Of a DNA stretch of 64,000 bases, positions 1 through 10,067 are shown piece after piece. Each line of letters opens with the position of its first letter. The first letter of the stretch is position 1. Both the position numbers and the translations under genes were made by a program. Source of the stretch: JAGRCP01 sp942490705 (GTDB taxonomy: Bacteria > Chloroflexota > Anaerolineae > Caldilineales > Caldilineaceae); contig CALNXY010000003.1 of NCBI GenBank assembly GCA_942490705.1, positions 1-64,000 on the forward strand, read 5' to 3'. The notes under the pieces were generated by a model. The model worked only from the letters and a program-made list of their open reading frames with translations, searched no databases and was not told the DNA's origin.

Positions 1-856
1 CGCCGGGTCGACGAGGCGTCAGCCGCTGTTCGACGCGCGGCTGGCGGACGGCTCGCGCGTGAACGTGGTGATCCCGCCGCTCGCGGTCGACGGGCCCGTG
101 CTCTGACGATCCGGCGCTTTCGGCGCGAGGGCCTCGCTCCGACGAGCTGGTCGAGGCGGGACGCTGACCGGCGGAGCTCGCCCGAGCTGCTCGCGCGCGG
201 CGGTGGCGGCGCGGCGCAACGGTGCTCGTCAGCGGCGGCACGGGCTCGGGCAAGACGACGCTGCTCAACGCGCTGTCGGCGGCGATCCCGAATCGGGCGA
301 GCGCATCGTCACGATCGAGGACGCCGCCGAGCTGCGGCTGCGCCAGCCGCACGTGGTGCGCCTGGAGGCGCGGCCGGCCAACCTCGAGGGCCGCGGCGAG
401 GTCACGATCCGGCAGCTCGTGCGCAACGCGCTGCGGATGCGGCCCGACCGGATCGTGGTCGGCGAGGTCCGCGGGAGGCGAGGCGCTCGACATGCTCCAG
501 GCGCATGAACACCGGCCACGACGGCTCGCTCACCACGGTGCACGCGAACTCGCCCGCGGACGCGCTGCGGCGGGTCGAGACGCTGGCGCTGATGGCCGAC
601 GTCGGCCTCCCGCACGCGGCGATCCGCGAGCAGGTCGCGCGCGCGCTCGACCTGGTCGTCCACCAGGCCCGGCTCGCCGACGGCGCGCGGGTGGTCGAGT
701 CGGTCACCGAGGTCGTGCGGGTGGCCGGCGGCGCCGGAACGCGCGAGCTCTATCGCGCGCGGCGGCGAGCGGGCCGGCCCGCCGCCTGGCGGCGGACGGC
801 CGGCTGGCGAGGGGCGAGCGGCGCCGCCGCGGCGTGCGGCGGGGCGATCGGCGTGA
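1..856 (+). CDS. tadA: TadA/CpaF-type pilus assembly ATPase, 5' partial, frameshifted
   Basis: Hexameric secretion ATPase of the Tad/Flp pilus (type II/IV secretion superfamily), acting at the inner face of the membrane. The visible part contains a Walker A loop (GGTGSGKTTLLNA, about 228-270), the stretch ending IVTIEDAAELRL, the basic NALRMRPDRIVVGEVRG Walker B region (about 427-475) and the conserved HDGSLTTVHANSPADALRR segment (about 515-575). These pieces lie in different frames, so at least three single-base shifts are needed to read the protein. The N-terminal domain is outside the window. The end is placed where a TGA overlaps a GTG that probably starts the next gene. Family assignment is firm, boundaries are approximate. 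Confidence 0.8.
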
Positions 857-1745
857 GCGGCGCCGCGCGGCGCGCGCGCGGTGGCGGTCGCGGCGCGGGC
901 GGTCGCCGCGGCGATCTGCTGCGGCGCGCGCGCTCGGCGGCGCTGGTCGCGCGGCGCGCTCGCGCCGCTGCGCGGGACGGGTGGGCGCGTGGTCACGCTC
1001 GGGCGGACGCGAGGGGCGCGAGCCCGTGCGCCCGGAGCGGCGGTGCGGCGCGATCTCTGGCGGCGGCGGCGGCGCTGCTCGTTCGGCCGGGGGCTTGGGG
1101 CGGCCGCTCGCGGCGCTCGTCGGCTGGCGGCGCGCCGCGGTGGCCGTGGGCGGTCGCGCTGCTCCTGCGCGCGCGCCGCGAGCGCTACCGCCGGGCGGTC
1201 GACGCGCGGGGTGCCGAGATCGCGCGCTCGCGATCGCCGACGCGCTCGCCGGCGGGCACTCGCTGCGGGGCGCGCTCGGCGAGCGCCGCGGCGGTCGCTC
1301 GGGGCCGCCGGCGCCGAGCTGCGCCGGGTGCGCCGCCGAGCTGGAGCTCGGGGCGCGCGCACCGAGGACGCGCTCGAGGCGATGCGCCGCCGCGTCGCGC
1401 TCGCCGCGAATGGACACGCTCGTCGCGGCGTGCCTGCTCCAGCGCCGCGCGGGCGGCGACCTCGCGCGCCTGCTGCGGCGAGAGCGCGCCGCGCCATGGA
1501 GGAGCGCGACCGCGGCTCGAGGACGAGGCGCGCGCCGCCACCGCGCAGGCGCGCTTCACCGGGCTGCTCGTGGTCGCTGCTGCCCGCTCGGCGGCGGCGC
1601 TGCTCGCCGAGCTGGCGAGCCCGGGCTGGTCTCGCGGCCTGCTCTGGAGCCCGTTCCTGACCGCGGCTGCTGGTGGGCATCGCGCGTCTGCTGCAGGTGG
1701 TCGCCGGCCGGTGCCGATCCGCCGGCTGTCGGACCGGGCTGCGCG
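854..1745 (+). CDS. tadB: TadB-like pilus assembly membrane protein (T2SSF domain), frameshifted
   Basis: Inner-membrane platform protein of the Tad pilus. Fragments from several frames assemble into one typical TadB: a basic segment ERYRRAVDARG, then DALAGGHSLRGAL, ELELGARTEDALEAMRRRVA, MDTLVAACLLQRRAGGDLARLL and a C-terminal hydrophobic pair around LLVGIARLLQVVAG. It lies directly downstream of the TadA ATPase in the same orientation, the usual tadA-tadB-tadC order. The GTG at 854 overlaps the presumed tadA stop. At least five frame changes are needed. The start, end and internal hydrophobic segments are uncertain because of the indels. Confidence 0.65.
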
Positions 1746-2690
1746 CGGCGAGTGGCCGCGGCGCGCGGCCGCGTGCGCCGGCCGCCGCGCGGCTGCTCGC
1801 CGGCTGGCGGCGGCGCCGGCCGCCGCGGCGCGGGACGCGCGGCGCGCCGGGGCCGGCGCGGCGGGCGCGCTGTTCGCGCTCGCTGCGGCGCGCGGCGCGG
1901 CCGCTCGCTCGGCGCGGCGGCCGCCGCCGCGCCGATCTCGCGCGCGGAGCGATCGAGGCCGCCGGCCGGCCGGCGCCGGCTCGGCGCCGGCGCGGAGCTG
2001 ATGGCGGCGAAGGTCGGCGGCGCGGCTCGTCCGGCTGGGCGGTGTGGCGCCGGCGATCGCTTGCCGCGCCGGCGCCGGGGCGGCTCGGCGTCGTCGCTCG
2101 TCGCTGGCCGCGCGCCGGTCGGCGGGTTCCTCGGCCCCGACCTCTGGCTCGAGCGGCGCGCGGCCGAGCGCGCGCGCGCGGCGCGTCCGGCGCGACCTGC
2201 CCGACGCGCTCGACCTCCTGCGCGTGGTCGCGATCGAGGCGGGTCGCGCCCGCTGCCGGGCGCTGGCCGAGGTGGGGGCGCGTCGCGCGGCCGCTGGCCG
2301 CCGCTGGCGCGAATGGCGGCGCGGTACGCGAGGTCGCGCTCGGCGTGCCGCTGGCGCGACGCGCTCGAGCTCGCTGCGAGGCCCGCGCTCCGCAGCCCGA
2401 GGTCCGGGCGCTCGTGCGCGGCGTGCGAGCGCTCGCGCCGCCACGGCGCCCCACTGGCCGAGCACGCTCGCCGCCCAGGCCCGCGCCGCGCGCTGCGCGC
2501 CTCGCCGCCGCGATCCCGCGAGCGAGGCCGCGCGCGCCGGCCCGAAGATCCAGCTCGTGGTCGCGCTGCTGCTGGTCCCGTCGGTGCTGCTGCTGGTGGC
2601 CGCCGGCGCTGGTCGCGGCGCTGCTCGACGGCGACGAGGAGGCGGCGGTCGAGCTCGGCTCCGAGCGCCGTCGACGAGGCCCGCACGCGC
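1746..2690 (+). CDS. tadC: TadC-like pilus assembly membrane protein (T2SSF domain), frameshifted
   Basis: Second platform protein of the Tad pilus, forming the inner-membrane complex with TadB. Readable pieces are FLGPDLWLERRAAERARR, RRDLPDALDLLRVVAIEAG, EVALGVPLA, QPEVRALVRG, and a C-terminal hydrophobic run starting GPKIQLVVALLLVPSVLLLV (about 2541-2610), which is characteristic of TadC. It directly follows tadB. The N-terminal third is an Ala/Arg-rich blur in all frames and the start is a guess. No pilin or TadE genes are visible after it. The region from 2691 to about 2900 holds no recognisable gene. Confidence 0.6.
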
Positions 2691-2900
2691 TCGCCACCGT
2701 CCTCGCCAGTGGGCTCCGCAAGGGCCGGCGCAGGCAGGCACGACGTTGGAGCGTCGCGCGCGCCCCGCTGCACGCGCAAGCCTCACGGCGATTCAGCGGC
2801 GCCCAGGCGGCGGTCGCCCCACCGGTCCCCCAGATCACCGCTCTGCAGAGCCAAAATCGCAGATCCCGTCGACGGGGACGGACATTCCACGTCGGACGGA

Positions 2901-2938
2901 AAGGTGGGGAATCGTGTTGCAAAGTGGGGAGAAAGTGG
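2901..2938 (+). promoter_or_regulatory. MraZ-box operator in front of the dcw cluster
   Basis: Three GTGGG-containing direct repeats precede mraZ: AAGGTGGGGA at 2901, AAAGTGGGGA at 2921 and GAAAGTGGGT at 2931. Their cores start at 2904, 2924 and 2934, so they are spaced 20 and 10 bases, on one helical face. In other bacteria MraZ binds repeats with a TGGG core in its own promoter and represses the dcw operon. The location about 100 bases before mraZ fits autoregulation. No clear -10/-35 was identified beside them. Confidence 0.7.
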
Positions 2939-3038
2939 GTTAGCGTGGCGATCGAGTTGACCCAAGGACCGGGGTGGTGAGGCTCCTCCCACCTCGCCAC
3001 TCCGGTCCGAGATCTTCTCCGCCGGTCTCTTCAGCCAG

Positions 3039-3495
3039 ATGGCATTTCGCGGTCAGTACGAGCACAGCCTCGACTCCAAGGACCGGCTCACGGTCCCGGC
3101 GCGGTTCCGCGCGCCGCCTTCTCCGACGGAGTCGTTCTCGTCCAAGGGCCTCGACCCCTGCGTCGCGGTCTGGATCACGCCGCGAGACGTTACGAGCGAG
3201 TTCGAGCGCGCGCTTCCTCGGCGAGCTCAACCCGCTCGGCCGCAAGGGCCGGATGATGCGCCGCCGCTTCCAAGGCAACTCCTTCGACGACGAGTCGCTC
3301 GACTCCGCCGGCCGGGTCCGGCTCGCCGAAGCACCTGATCGAGCACGCCGGCCTCGAGGGGCCCGTGCGTGGTGGTCGGCGTCGGCGACCACCTCGAGAT
3401 CTGGAACGCCGAGCGCTGGGCCGAGCACTGGACGCCGAGATCGACGCCGCGTCGCCGAGCGAGATCGCCGCCGCGCGCGCGCCGGGAGCGCGTGA
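3039..3495 (+). CDS. mraZ: MraZ, transcriptional regulator of the dcw cluster, frameshifted
   Basis: Small DNA-binding regulator that opens the division and cell wall operon. The start ATG at 3039 gives MAFRGQYEHSLDSKDRLTVP, the typical first AbrB-like half. Later pieces (LGELNPLGRKGRMMRRRFQG, SAGRVRL, then VVVGVGDHLEIWNAERW) give the second repeat and lie in other frames, so about four frame changes are required. The length of about 150 residues is normal. TGA at 3493-3495 closes the last frame. It sits between the MraZ boxes and rsmH, as in most bacteria. Confidence 0.85.
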
Positions 3496-3504
3496 GCGAG
3501 CGCC

Positions 3505-4496
3505 TTGGCCGATGGCCACCTGACCTACATGCCCGACCGAGCACGTCCCAGTCCTCGCCGCGGAGGTCATCCGCTTCGCCGCCCCCGCGCCGGGGGAGAC
3601 GGTCGTCGACTGCACCTTCGGCGGCGGCGGCCACGCGCGCCTGGTGGCCGACCGCCTGGGCCCCGGCGGCGACGCTGATCTGCATCGACCGCGACCCCGC
3701 GGCCGAGGAGCGCTTCGCCGAGCTCGCCGCCGAGGTCGGCCTGCGAGACGCGCTTCATGCGCGCCGACTTCGCCGACGCGCTCGAGCGGCTGCGCCGCCG
3801 AGGGCGTGCGCGCCGACGTCGTCTACATGGACCTCGGCATCTCCTCGATGCAGCTCGACGCGCGCGAGCGCGGCTTCTCCTACTCCTACGACGCGCCGCT
3901 CGACATGCGGATGGACCCCGACCAGGAGCTGACGCGCGCGAGCTCGTCAACGAGTGGGCCGAGCGAGCGGCTCGCGCAGGTCCTCCGCGAGCTACGGCGA
4001 GGAGCGCCACGCGCGCTCGATCGCGCGCGAGATCGTCGCGCCGCAGCGCGCGCCGCTCGAGACCACCGGCGAGCTGGTCGAGGCGATCGAGGCCGCGCTG
4101 CCGGCCGCCGTGCGGCGCCGCTTCGGCGCGCGGCCATCCGGCCAAGCGCACCTTCCAGGCGATCCGGATCGCCGTCAACGGCGAGCTCGACTCGCTCGAC
4201 CGCGCGCTGCCGCTGGCCTGGGACCTGCTGGCGCGTCGGCGGCCGCCTCGCCGCGATCTCCTTCCACTCGCTCGAGGACCGGCGCGTGAAGCAGTTCCTC
4301 GCCGAGCGGGCGAAGGGCTGCATCTGCCCGCCGGAGCTCCCGGTCTGCGTCTGCGGCCACGAGCCCGAGGCCGAGCTGCTGACGCGCGCGCGTCGCGCCG
4401 ACGCCCCGAGGCGAGATCGAGCGCAACCCGCGCTCGCGCTCGGCGCGCCTGCGCGCCGCGCGCAAGCTGCCGCCCGACGCAGGAAGTCCCCGCTGA
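3505..4496 (+). CDS. rsmH: RsmH, 16S rRNA (cytosine-1402 N4) methyltransferase, frameshifted
   Basis: SAM-dependent methyltransferase modifying C1402 of 16S rRNA. Recognisable pieces: the SAM loop TFGGGGHARLVADRLGPGG, ADVVYMDLGISSMQLDARER (about 3812-3870), PLDMRMDP, YGEERHARSIAREI, GHPAKRTFQAIRIAVNGEL, ISFHSLEDRRVKQFL and the cysteine-rich KGCICPPELPVCVCG (4315-4360). Several indels separate them. A TTG at 3505 or the ATG at 3529 (MPDR...) could be the start. The stop TGA at 4494-4496 overlaps the next ATG. Confidence 0.88.
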
Positions 4497-5344
4497 TGGC
4501 CGCGCCGCCGCAGCGCGCGCCCGATGCGCGCGCGCCCGGCGACGGCGCCGGCGTCGCGCGAGCCGCGCGCCGCGCGCGCGCGCGCGCCCGCGCACCGCCC
4601 GCGCGCCGGCGCCGCGCGCCGCGCGCGCCCCGCGCGCCGCGCGCCGAGCGCGCGCGCCGCAGCCGATCGCCGGTTCGCCGTCCCGGTCGCCGGGCGCGCC
4701 GCGCCGCGCGCGCCGGCGCGGTCGCGCGGCATCGCCGACTCGGGCTGATCGTCGTCCGGCTGACCCGCGGCCGCGCTGGATCGGGCTGCTCGGCGCGCTG
4801 CTGGTCGGGATCGTCGCCCTCAACGTGATCGCTGCTCAGCTGAACGCGCCTCCTCGAGCAACGCCGCCGCGGCTCGACGAGCTCAAGCGCGAGAACTCGG
4901 CGCTGCGCGCGCAGATCGCGCCGGGCGGCTCTCGAGCGAGCGAGATCCAGGAGCGGCCGCGCAAGCTCGGGCTCGATGCTGCCCGAGCCGGGCTCGATCC
5001 GCTACCTGAAGTCGTCCCCCGGCGACGCCGCTCGCCGCCGAGCGGCTGCGCGACGGCGAGCTCACCTCGTCGGCGCCGGCCACCGGGGTCCCCCTACGTC
5101 GCGCCGGCGCACCGACCGCACCCGACGACCCGCGCCCGGCGACCGACCGCGACCACGACCGCTGCCGCGATCCGGCGACGACCGCGACCCGACCGGCGAC
5201 CACGACCGACCCGCCGCCGCCGACCACCCACCGACCGCCGACGACCGCCACGCCGCCGACCACCGCCACCGACCCCGCCGCGCACCCGCGCCGCCCCGCG
5301 CCGCGCGACGGCGGCGGCCGGCCGCGGCGCGCGCGGCGGCGTAG
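4496..5344 (+). CDS. ftsL: FtsL-like cell division protein with Pro/Thr-rich tail, frameshifted
   Basis: Short bitopic division protein expected between rsmH and ftsI. It opens with a long basic Ala/Arg-rich stretch, then a single transmembrane segment (WIGLLGALLVGIVALNVIA, about 4779-4840), then a coiled-coil-like LDELKRENSALRAQIA and a C-terminal region of alternating Pro and Thr (about 5100-5290). The arrangement matches FtsL/DivIC-type proteins; the P/T tail is unusual for textbook FtsL and may lie in the periplasm or cell wall. The ATG at 4496 overlaps the rsmH stop. Assigned mainly from position and topology. Confidence 0.65.
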
Positions 5345-5349
5345 CCGCC

Positions 5350-7107
5350 GTGAGCCTGATCGAGCGCCGCATCGGGCTCCTGTTCGCCGTCTTCCTCGCT
5401 GCTGCTCGGCTGGTCCTGGTGCGCGCCGTCTGGCTCCAGGGGGTCAAGGGCGGCTCGCTCAGCGCCGAGCGCGCGCCCAGCCAGCAGATCGAGACGGTCG
5501 TCGTGCCCGGCTCGCGCGGGACGATCCTCGACCGCAACGGCAAGCGAGCTGGCCGTCTCCGAGGACGCGGCGACCGTGTTCGCGACGCCGTACCAGGTCA
5601 AGGACCCGGCGCGAGACGGCGCACAAGCTCGCGCCGCTGCTCGACGTGCCCGAGGACGAGCTGCTCGAGAGCGCTCGCCGACCGCGAGTCCGGCTTCGCC
5701 TACCTCGCGCGCAAGGTGGACCTCGCCGACCGCCGAGAAGATCGAGAAGCTCGACCTCGCCGGGCATCGGCACGCTGCCCGACAGCCGCCGGATCTACCC
5801 GCAGGGCGAGCTTGCCTCGCAGCTGATCGGCACCGTCGGGATCGACAACCAGGGCCTGACCGGGCTCGAGGCCGGCTACGACGACGTGCTCGGCGGCACC
5901 GACGGCGAGCGCGAGGTCGTCCAGGACGCGCTCGGCGAGCCGATCGAGCGCGACACGGTCGACCGCGCGCGAGCGACCGGCGAGGACCTGCAGCTGACGC
6001 TCGACGCCGCGATCCAGGGCGAGACCGAGGAGGTGCTCGCCGAGGTCGGCCAGACCTACACGCCCGACGGCGCCACGGCGATCGTCATGGACCCGCGCAC
6101 CGCCGAGATCCTGGCGATGGCCAACTGGCCGCGCGTCGACGCCAACGACGTCGCCGGCGCACCCGACTGGGCGCGCAACGACATGGCGGCGAACTTCACC
6201 TACGAGCCGGGCTCGACCTTCAAGGCGTTCACGGTCGCCGCGGCGCTCGAGGACCACAAGGTGACGCCGCAGACGATGTTCGACCTGCCGCCGACGATCC
6301 AGGTCGCCGACCGCAAGATCGAGGAGTCCCACGAGCGCGGTTACGTGTCGACCTCTCGGTCGCCGACATCCTCGCCCAGTCCTCGAACGTCGGCGCGGTG
6401 AAGATCGGCCTCGAGGTCGGCGGCGAGGACTTCGACCACTGGATCCGGCGCTTCGGCTTCGGTGAGCCGACCGGCGTCCAGTTCCCGGCCGAGGAAGCAG
6501 GGGATCGTGCCCCCGCTCGACGACTACTCGGGCTCGACGATGGGCAACCTGCCGATCGGCCAGGGCCTCTCGGTGACGCCGATGCAGATGGCGGCCGCCT
6601 ACTCGGCGATCGCCAACGGCGGCATCCTGCGCACGCCGCGGCTGATCTCGAGGAGGACGGCGAGGAGGCCGACGCCGAGCCGGCCGGGCAAGCGGGTGAT
6701 CAGCGCGCGAGACCGCGGCGCAGCTGCGCGAGATGCTCGAGGGCGTGCTCGGCGCCGGGCGGCACCGCCTCCGAGGTCAGCGTCCCCGGCTACACGCTCG
6801 CCGGCAAGACCGGCACCGCGCAGAAGGTCGTCGACGGCACCTACTCGGAGACCGAGTTCGTCGCCTCGTTCGTCGGCTTCGCGCCGGCGCAGGACCCGCG
6901 CCTGCTGGTCGCGGTCGTGGTCGACGAACCCGAAGGGCGACATACTACGGCGGCACGGTCGCGGCGCCGGCGTTCGGCGAGATCGCCGAAGTTCGCGCTG
7001 CCGCTACCTGGGGATCCCGCCGAACCCGCGGGGCGGGCCGGCAGCCGCGGCACGGTGCGTTGCACGGCGCTCGGGTGGGCGGCGAGCGCTCCAGAATCGC
7101 GCGATGA
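5350..7107 (+). CDS. ftsI: FtsI/PBP2b-type septal peptidoglycan transpeptidase, frameshifted
   Basis: Class B penicillin-binding protein crosslinking septal peptidoglycan. GTG at 5350 starts SLIERRIGLLFAVFL, a membrane anchor. Then come RGTILDRNGK, the dimerisation module, GLEAGYDDVLGGTDGER, AIVMDPRTAEILAMANWP, and the catalytic motifs YEPGSTFKAF (SXXK, about 6202-6230), SSN (QSSNVGAVK) and KTG (LAGKTGTAQK, about 6800-6830). The protein ends around AKFALPYLGIPP. Several frame changes are needed, mostly in the first 500 bases and the last 200. A TGA at 7105-7107 overlaps the murE start, consistent with translational coupling. Confidence 0.88.
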
Positions 7108-8594
7108 ATGTCGCGACGCGCTCGAGCTGCTCGGCGCCGACGCCGTCGATCGAGATGGCCGGCGACGCTCGAGCGTCGAGATCGCCGACCTCGCCTACGA
7201 CAGCCGCGCCGGCCCGGGACGCTGTTCTTCTGCGTGCCGGGAGACGACGGCCGACGGCCACGACTTCGCGCCGACGCGGCGGTCGAGGCGGCGCGCGGCG
7301 CTGGTCGTCGAGCGGCGGCTCGAGCTGGGCCGTCGTCACCCAGGAGGTGCAGGTCGGACGACGCGCGCGCGGCGATGGCGCGCCGCGGCCGCGCTTCTAC
7401 GGCGATCCGACCGCCGAGCTGCGGGTGGTCGGGATCACCGGCACCAACGGCAAGACGACGACCGCGTTCCTCACCCGCGCGCTGCTGGAGGGGCGGGGAC
7501 TGCGACCGGGCTGCTCGGGACGGTCAAGCGGGTGGTCGGCGGCCGCGAGGAGGAGGTCGAGCGCACGACGCCGGAGGCGATCGACCTGCAGGCGACCTTC
7601 CGGCGCATGGTCGATGCTGGGCGATCGCGCGTGCGCGATGGAGGTCTCCTCGCACGCGCTGGCGCTGCGGCGCACCGACGGCATCCGCTTCGCGGTCGCC
7701 GTGTTCACCAACCTGACCCAGGACCACCTCGACTTCCACGCCGACATGGAGGACTACTTCGCCGCCAAGCGGCGGCTCTTCGAGGGCGGGCGGGCCGAGC
7801 GCGCGGTCATCAACCTCGACGACCCGTACGGCGACAAGCTCGCGGCGGAATTCGAGGCACTCACCTTCTCGGCCGGCGGCGACGAGCGCGCCGACCTGTG
7901 CGCCACCGACGTCGCCTTCGACGCCTCCGGCTCGCGCTTTCTCTGCCTGGCGCCCGGCGGCGAGGCCGAGGTCGCGCTGCCGCTGCCCGGGCCACTTCAA
8001 CGTCGAGAACGCGCTCGCCGCGCTCGCCGCCGCGCGCGCGCTCGGCGTCGACCTCGCCGCGCGCGCGTCGCGGCGCTGCCGCGCGCCGAGCGCGTGCCGG
8101 GCCGCTTCGAGCCGGTCGACGAGGGCCAGCCGTTCGCGGTCCTGGTCGACTACGCGCACACGCCCGACTCGCTCGAGAACGTGCTGCGCGCCGCGCGGCA
8201 GGCTGACCCCGGCGGGCGCGCGCCTGATCTCGTCGTCTTCGGCTGCGGCGGCGACCGCGACCGCGACAAGCGCCCGCTGATGGGCCGGATCGGCGCCGAG
8301 CTCTCCGACCTCGCCGTGGTCACCTCCGACAACCCGCGCTCCGAGGACCCGGAGGCGATCATCGACGAGATCCTCGCCGGGGCGGAGAACGCGCGCCAGG
8401 TGGAGGTCGAGCCGGAGCGGCGCGCGGCGATCGCCCTCGCCCTCGGCCAGGCCCGCCGGGGCGACGTGGTCGTGATCGCCGGCAAGGGCCACGAGCAGGG
8501 CCAGGAGTTCGATAGCGGGCGCAAGATCCCGTTCGACGACCGCGAGGTCGCGCGCGAGGAGCTGCGCGCGCGCGGCCGCGGAGCCGCGCGGTGA
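7104..8594 (+). CDS. murE: MurE, UDP-MurNAc-tripeptide synthetase, frameshifted in 5' third
   Basis: Cytoplasmic Mur ligase adding the third residue of the stem peptide. ATG at 7104 (MNVATR) overlaps the ftsI stop. Key motifs: GITGTNGKTTTAF (ATP loop, about 7430-7470), TTPEAIDLQATF, AMEVSSHALALRR, FTNLTQDHLDFH, and the C-terminal CGGDRDRDKRPLMG, SDNPRSEDPEAII and IAGKGHEQGQ. The segment DNPRSEDP resembles the DNPR motif linked to meso-diaminopimelate specificity, which I infer here. The last 800 bases are nearly indel-free; the first 600 need several shifts. Confidence 0.9.
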   Translation: MNVATRSSCSAPTPSIEMAGDARASRSPTSPTTAAPARDAVLLRAGRRRPTATTSRRRGGRGGARRWSSSGGSSWAVVTQEVQVGRRARGDGAPRPRFYGDPTAELRVVGITGTNGKTTTAFLTRALLEGRGLRPGCSGRSSGWSAAARRRSSARRRRRSTCRRPSGAWSMLGDRACAMEVSSHALALRRTDGIRFAVAVFTNLTQDHLDFHADMEDYFAAKRRLFEGGRAERAVINLDDPYGDKLAAEFEALTFSAGGDERADLCATDVAFDASGSRFLCLAPGGEAEVALPLPGPLQRRERARRARRRARARRRPRRARVAALPRAERVPGRFEPVDEGQPFAVLVDYAHTPDSLENVLRAARQADPGGRAPDLVVFGCGGDRDRDKRPLMGRIGAELSDLAVVTSDNPRSEDPEAIIDEILAGAENARQVEVEPERRAAIALALGQARRGDVVVIAGKGHEQGQEFDSGRKIPFDDREVAREELRARGRGAAR

Positions 8595-8598
8595 TCGC

Positions 8599-10059
8599 GT
8601 GATCGAGCTCGCGCCGAGCGGATCGCGGCGGCGGCCGGGGCCGAGGTCGCTGCGCGCGAGGCGCGGCGGCGGGCGCCCGGCCGCGCGCGCGGTGATCGAC
8701 TCGCGCGAGGTCGCAGGCCGGCGACCTGTTCTTCGGCCTGCCGGGCGAGCGCGCCGACGGCGGCGAGTTCGCCGCCGCGGCGCTCGAGGCCGGCGCCTGG
8801 GGGGCTGGTCGTCGACGCGCGCGCGCGGCGCGCCGTGCGCTCGCGGGCGGGGCCGGCGCGGCGACGGCTGGGTGCTTCGCGGCGCCGACCCGCTCGCCGC
8901 GCTGCAGCGCGCTCGCGCGCGCCTGGCGGCGCGAGCTCGGCTGCCCGGTGGTGGGGATCACCGGCTCGACCGGCAAGACCTCGGTCAAGGACATCTGCCG
9001 GCGCTGCTGCCGGGCCGCAGGTCCACGCCAGCCCCGAGAACTTCAACACCGAGATCGGCCTGCCGCTGACGGTCTGCGAGGCGAACATCGGACATACACG
9101 TGCTGGTGCTCGAGATGGCGATGCGCGGGCCGGGGCAGATCCGCGAGCTGTGCGAGATCGCCGAGCCCGACGTCGCCGCGATCACCAACGTCGGACCCGT
9201 CCACCTCGAGCTGCTCGGCACGCTCGAGGCGATCGCCGAGGCGAAGGCCGAGATCCTCAGCGGGCTCGGCCCCGACGGCCGCGCGGTCGTCCCGGCCGAC
9301 GCCGAGGCGCTCGAGCCGCACCTGCGCGACGACCGCTCGAGACGATCACCTTCGGCCCCGGCGGCGACGTGTTCGCGCTGCGCTCGAGCGGAGCGCGCTC
9401 GACGGGCGGGCTCGACCGAGGCGGCGATCGACCCCCGACGGCGAGGCGAGTTCGAGCTGCCGTTCACCGAGGCCCACAACCTCGCCAACGCGCTGGCGGC
9501 GGTCGCGATCGGCGTCGCGCTCGGCGTGCCCGCTCGCCGAGATGGCGCGTCGGGCGCCGCGGATATCCTTCTCGCGCCTGCGCGGCGAGCTGGTCGAGCT
9601 GGCCGACGGAATCGTGCTCGTCAACGACTGCTACAACGCCAACCCGATCTCGATGCACGCGGCGCTCGACCACCTCGCGTCGCTCCGGTCGGCGGGGCGC
9701 CGGTCGCCGTGCTCGGCGAGATGGCCGAGCTGGGCCCCGACGGCGCCCGGCTACCACCGCGAGATCGGCGCGCACGCGCGCGCGGCTCGGGATCGACCTG
9801 CTCGTCGGCGTCGGCGAGCTGGCCCGCGACTACGCGCCCGACGACTGGGTCGCCGGACGCCGCCGCGCGCGCCGCCGTCGTCGTCGCCGGCCTGCTCGAG
9901 CCGGGCGACGCGGTGCTGGTCAAGGGCTCGCGCTCGGTCGGCCTCGAGGTGGTCACCGACGGCGCTGGCGGCGAAGGCGCTCGGCGCCGTGATCGCCGTC
10001 GACGGCGCTCGCGACAGGCGTCGTCGCTCGAGGCGCGATCGACCGCGGCGAGGTCCTGA
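8599..10059 (+). CDS. murF: MurF, UDP-MurNAc-tripeptide-D-Ala-D-Ala ligase, frameshifted
   Basis: Mur ligase that adds D-Ala-D-Ala to complete the pentapeptide precursor. GTG at 8599 lies four bases after the murE stop. Pieces: AVIDSREV and DLFFGLPGERADGG, the ATP loop VVGITGSTGKTSVKDI (about 8948-8990), SPENFNTEIGLPL, LVLEMAMRGPGQIRELCEIA, AAITNVGPVHLELLG, NDCYNANPISMHAAL and VLGEMAELGPDG. These are highly specific for MurF. About ten frame changes are required. The TGA at 10057-10059 is the most likely stop, just before mraY. Confidence 0.88.
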
Positions 10060-10067
10060 TCGCCGGG

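Noticed and set aside
222..2960. Very long open frames (about 900 residues) on both strands over the first 3 kb
   Set aside because: They are Arg/Ala/Gly-rich low-complexity products of high GC content; real TadA, TadB and TadC motifs are scattered over all three plus frames instead.
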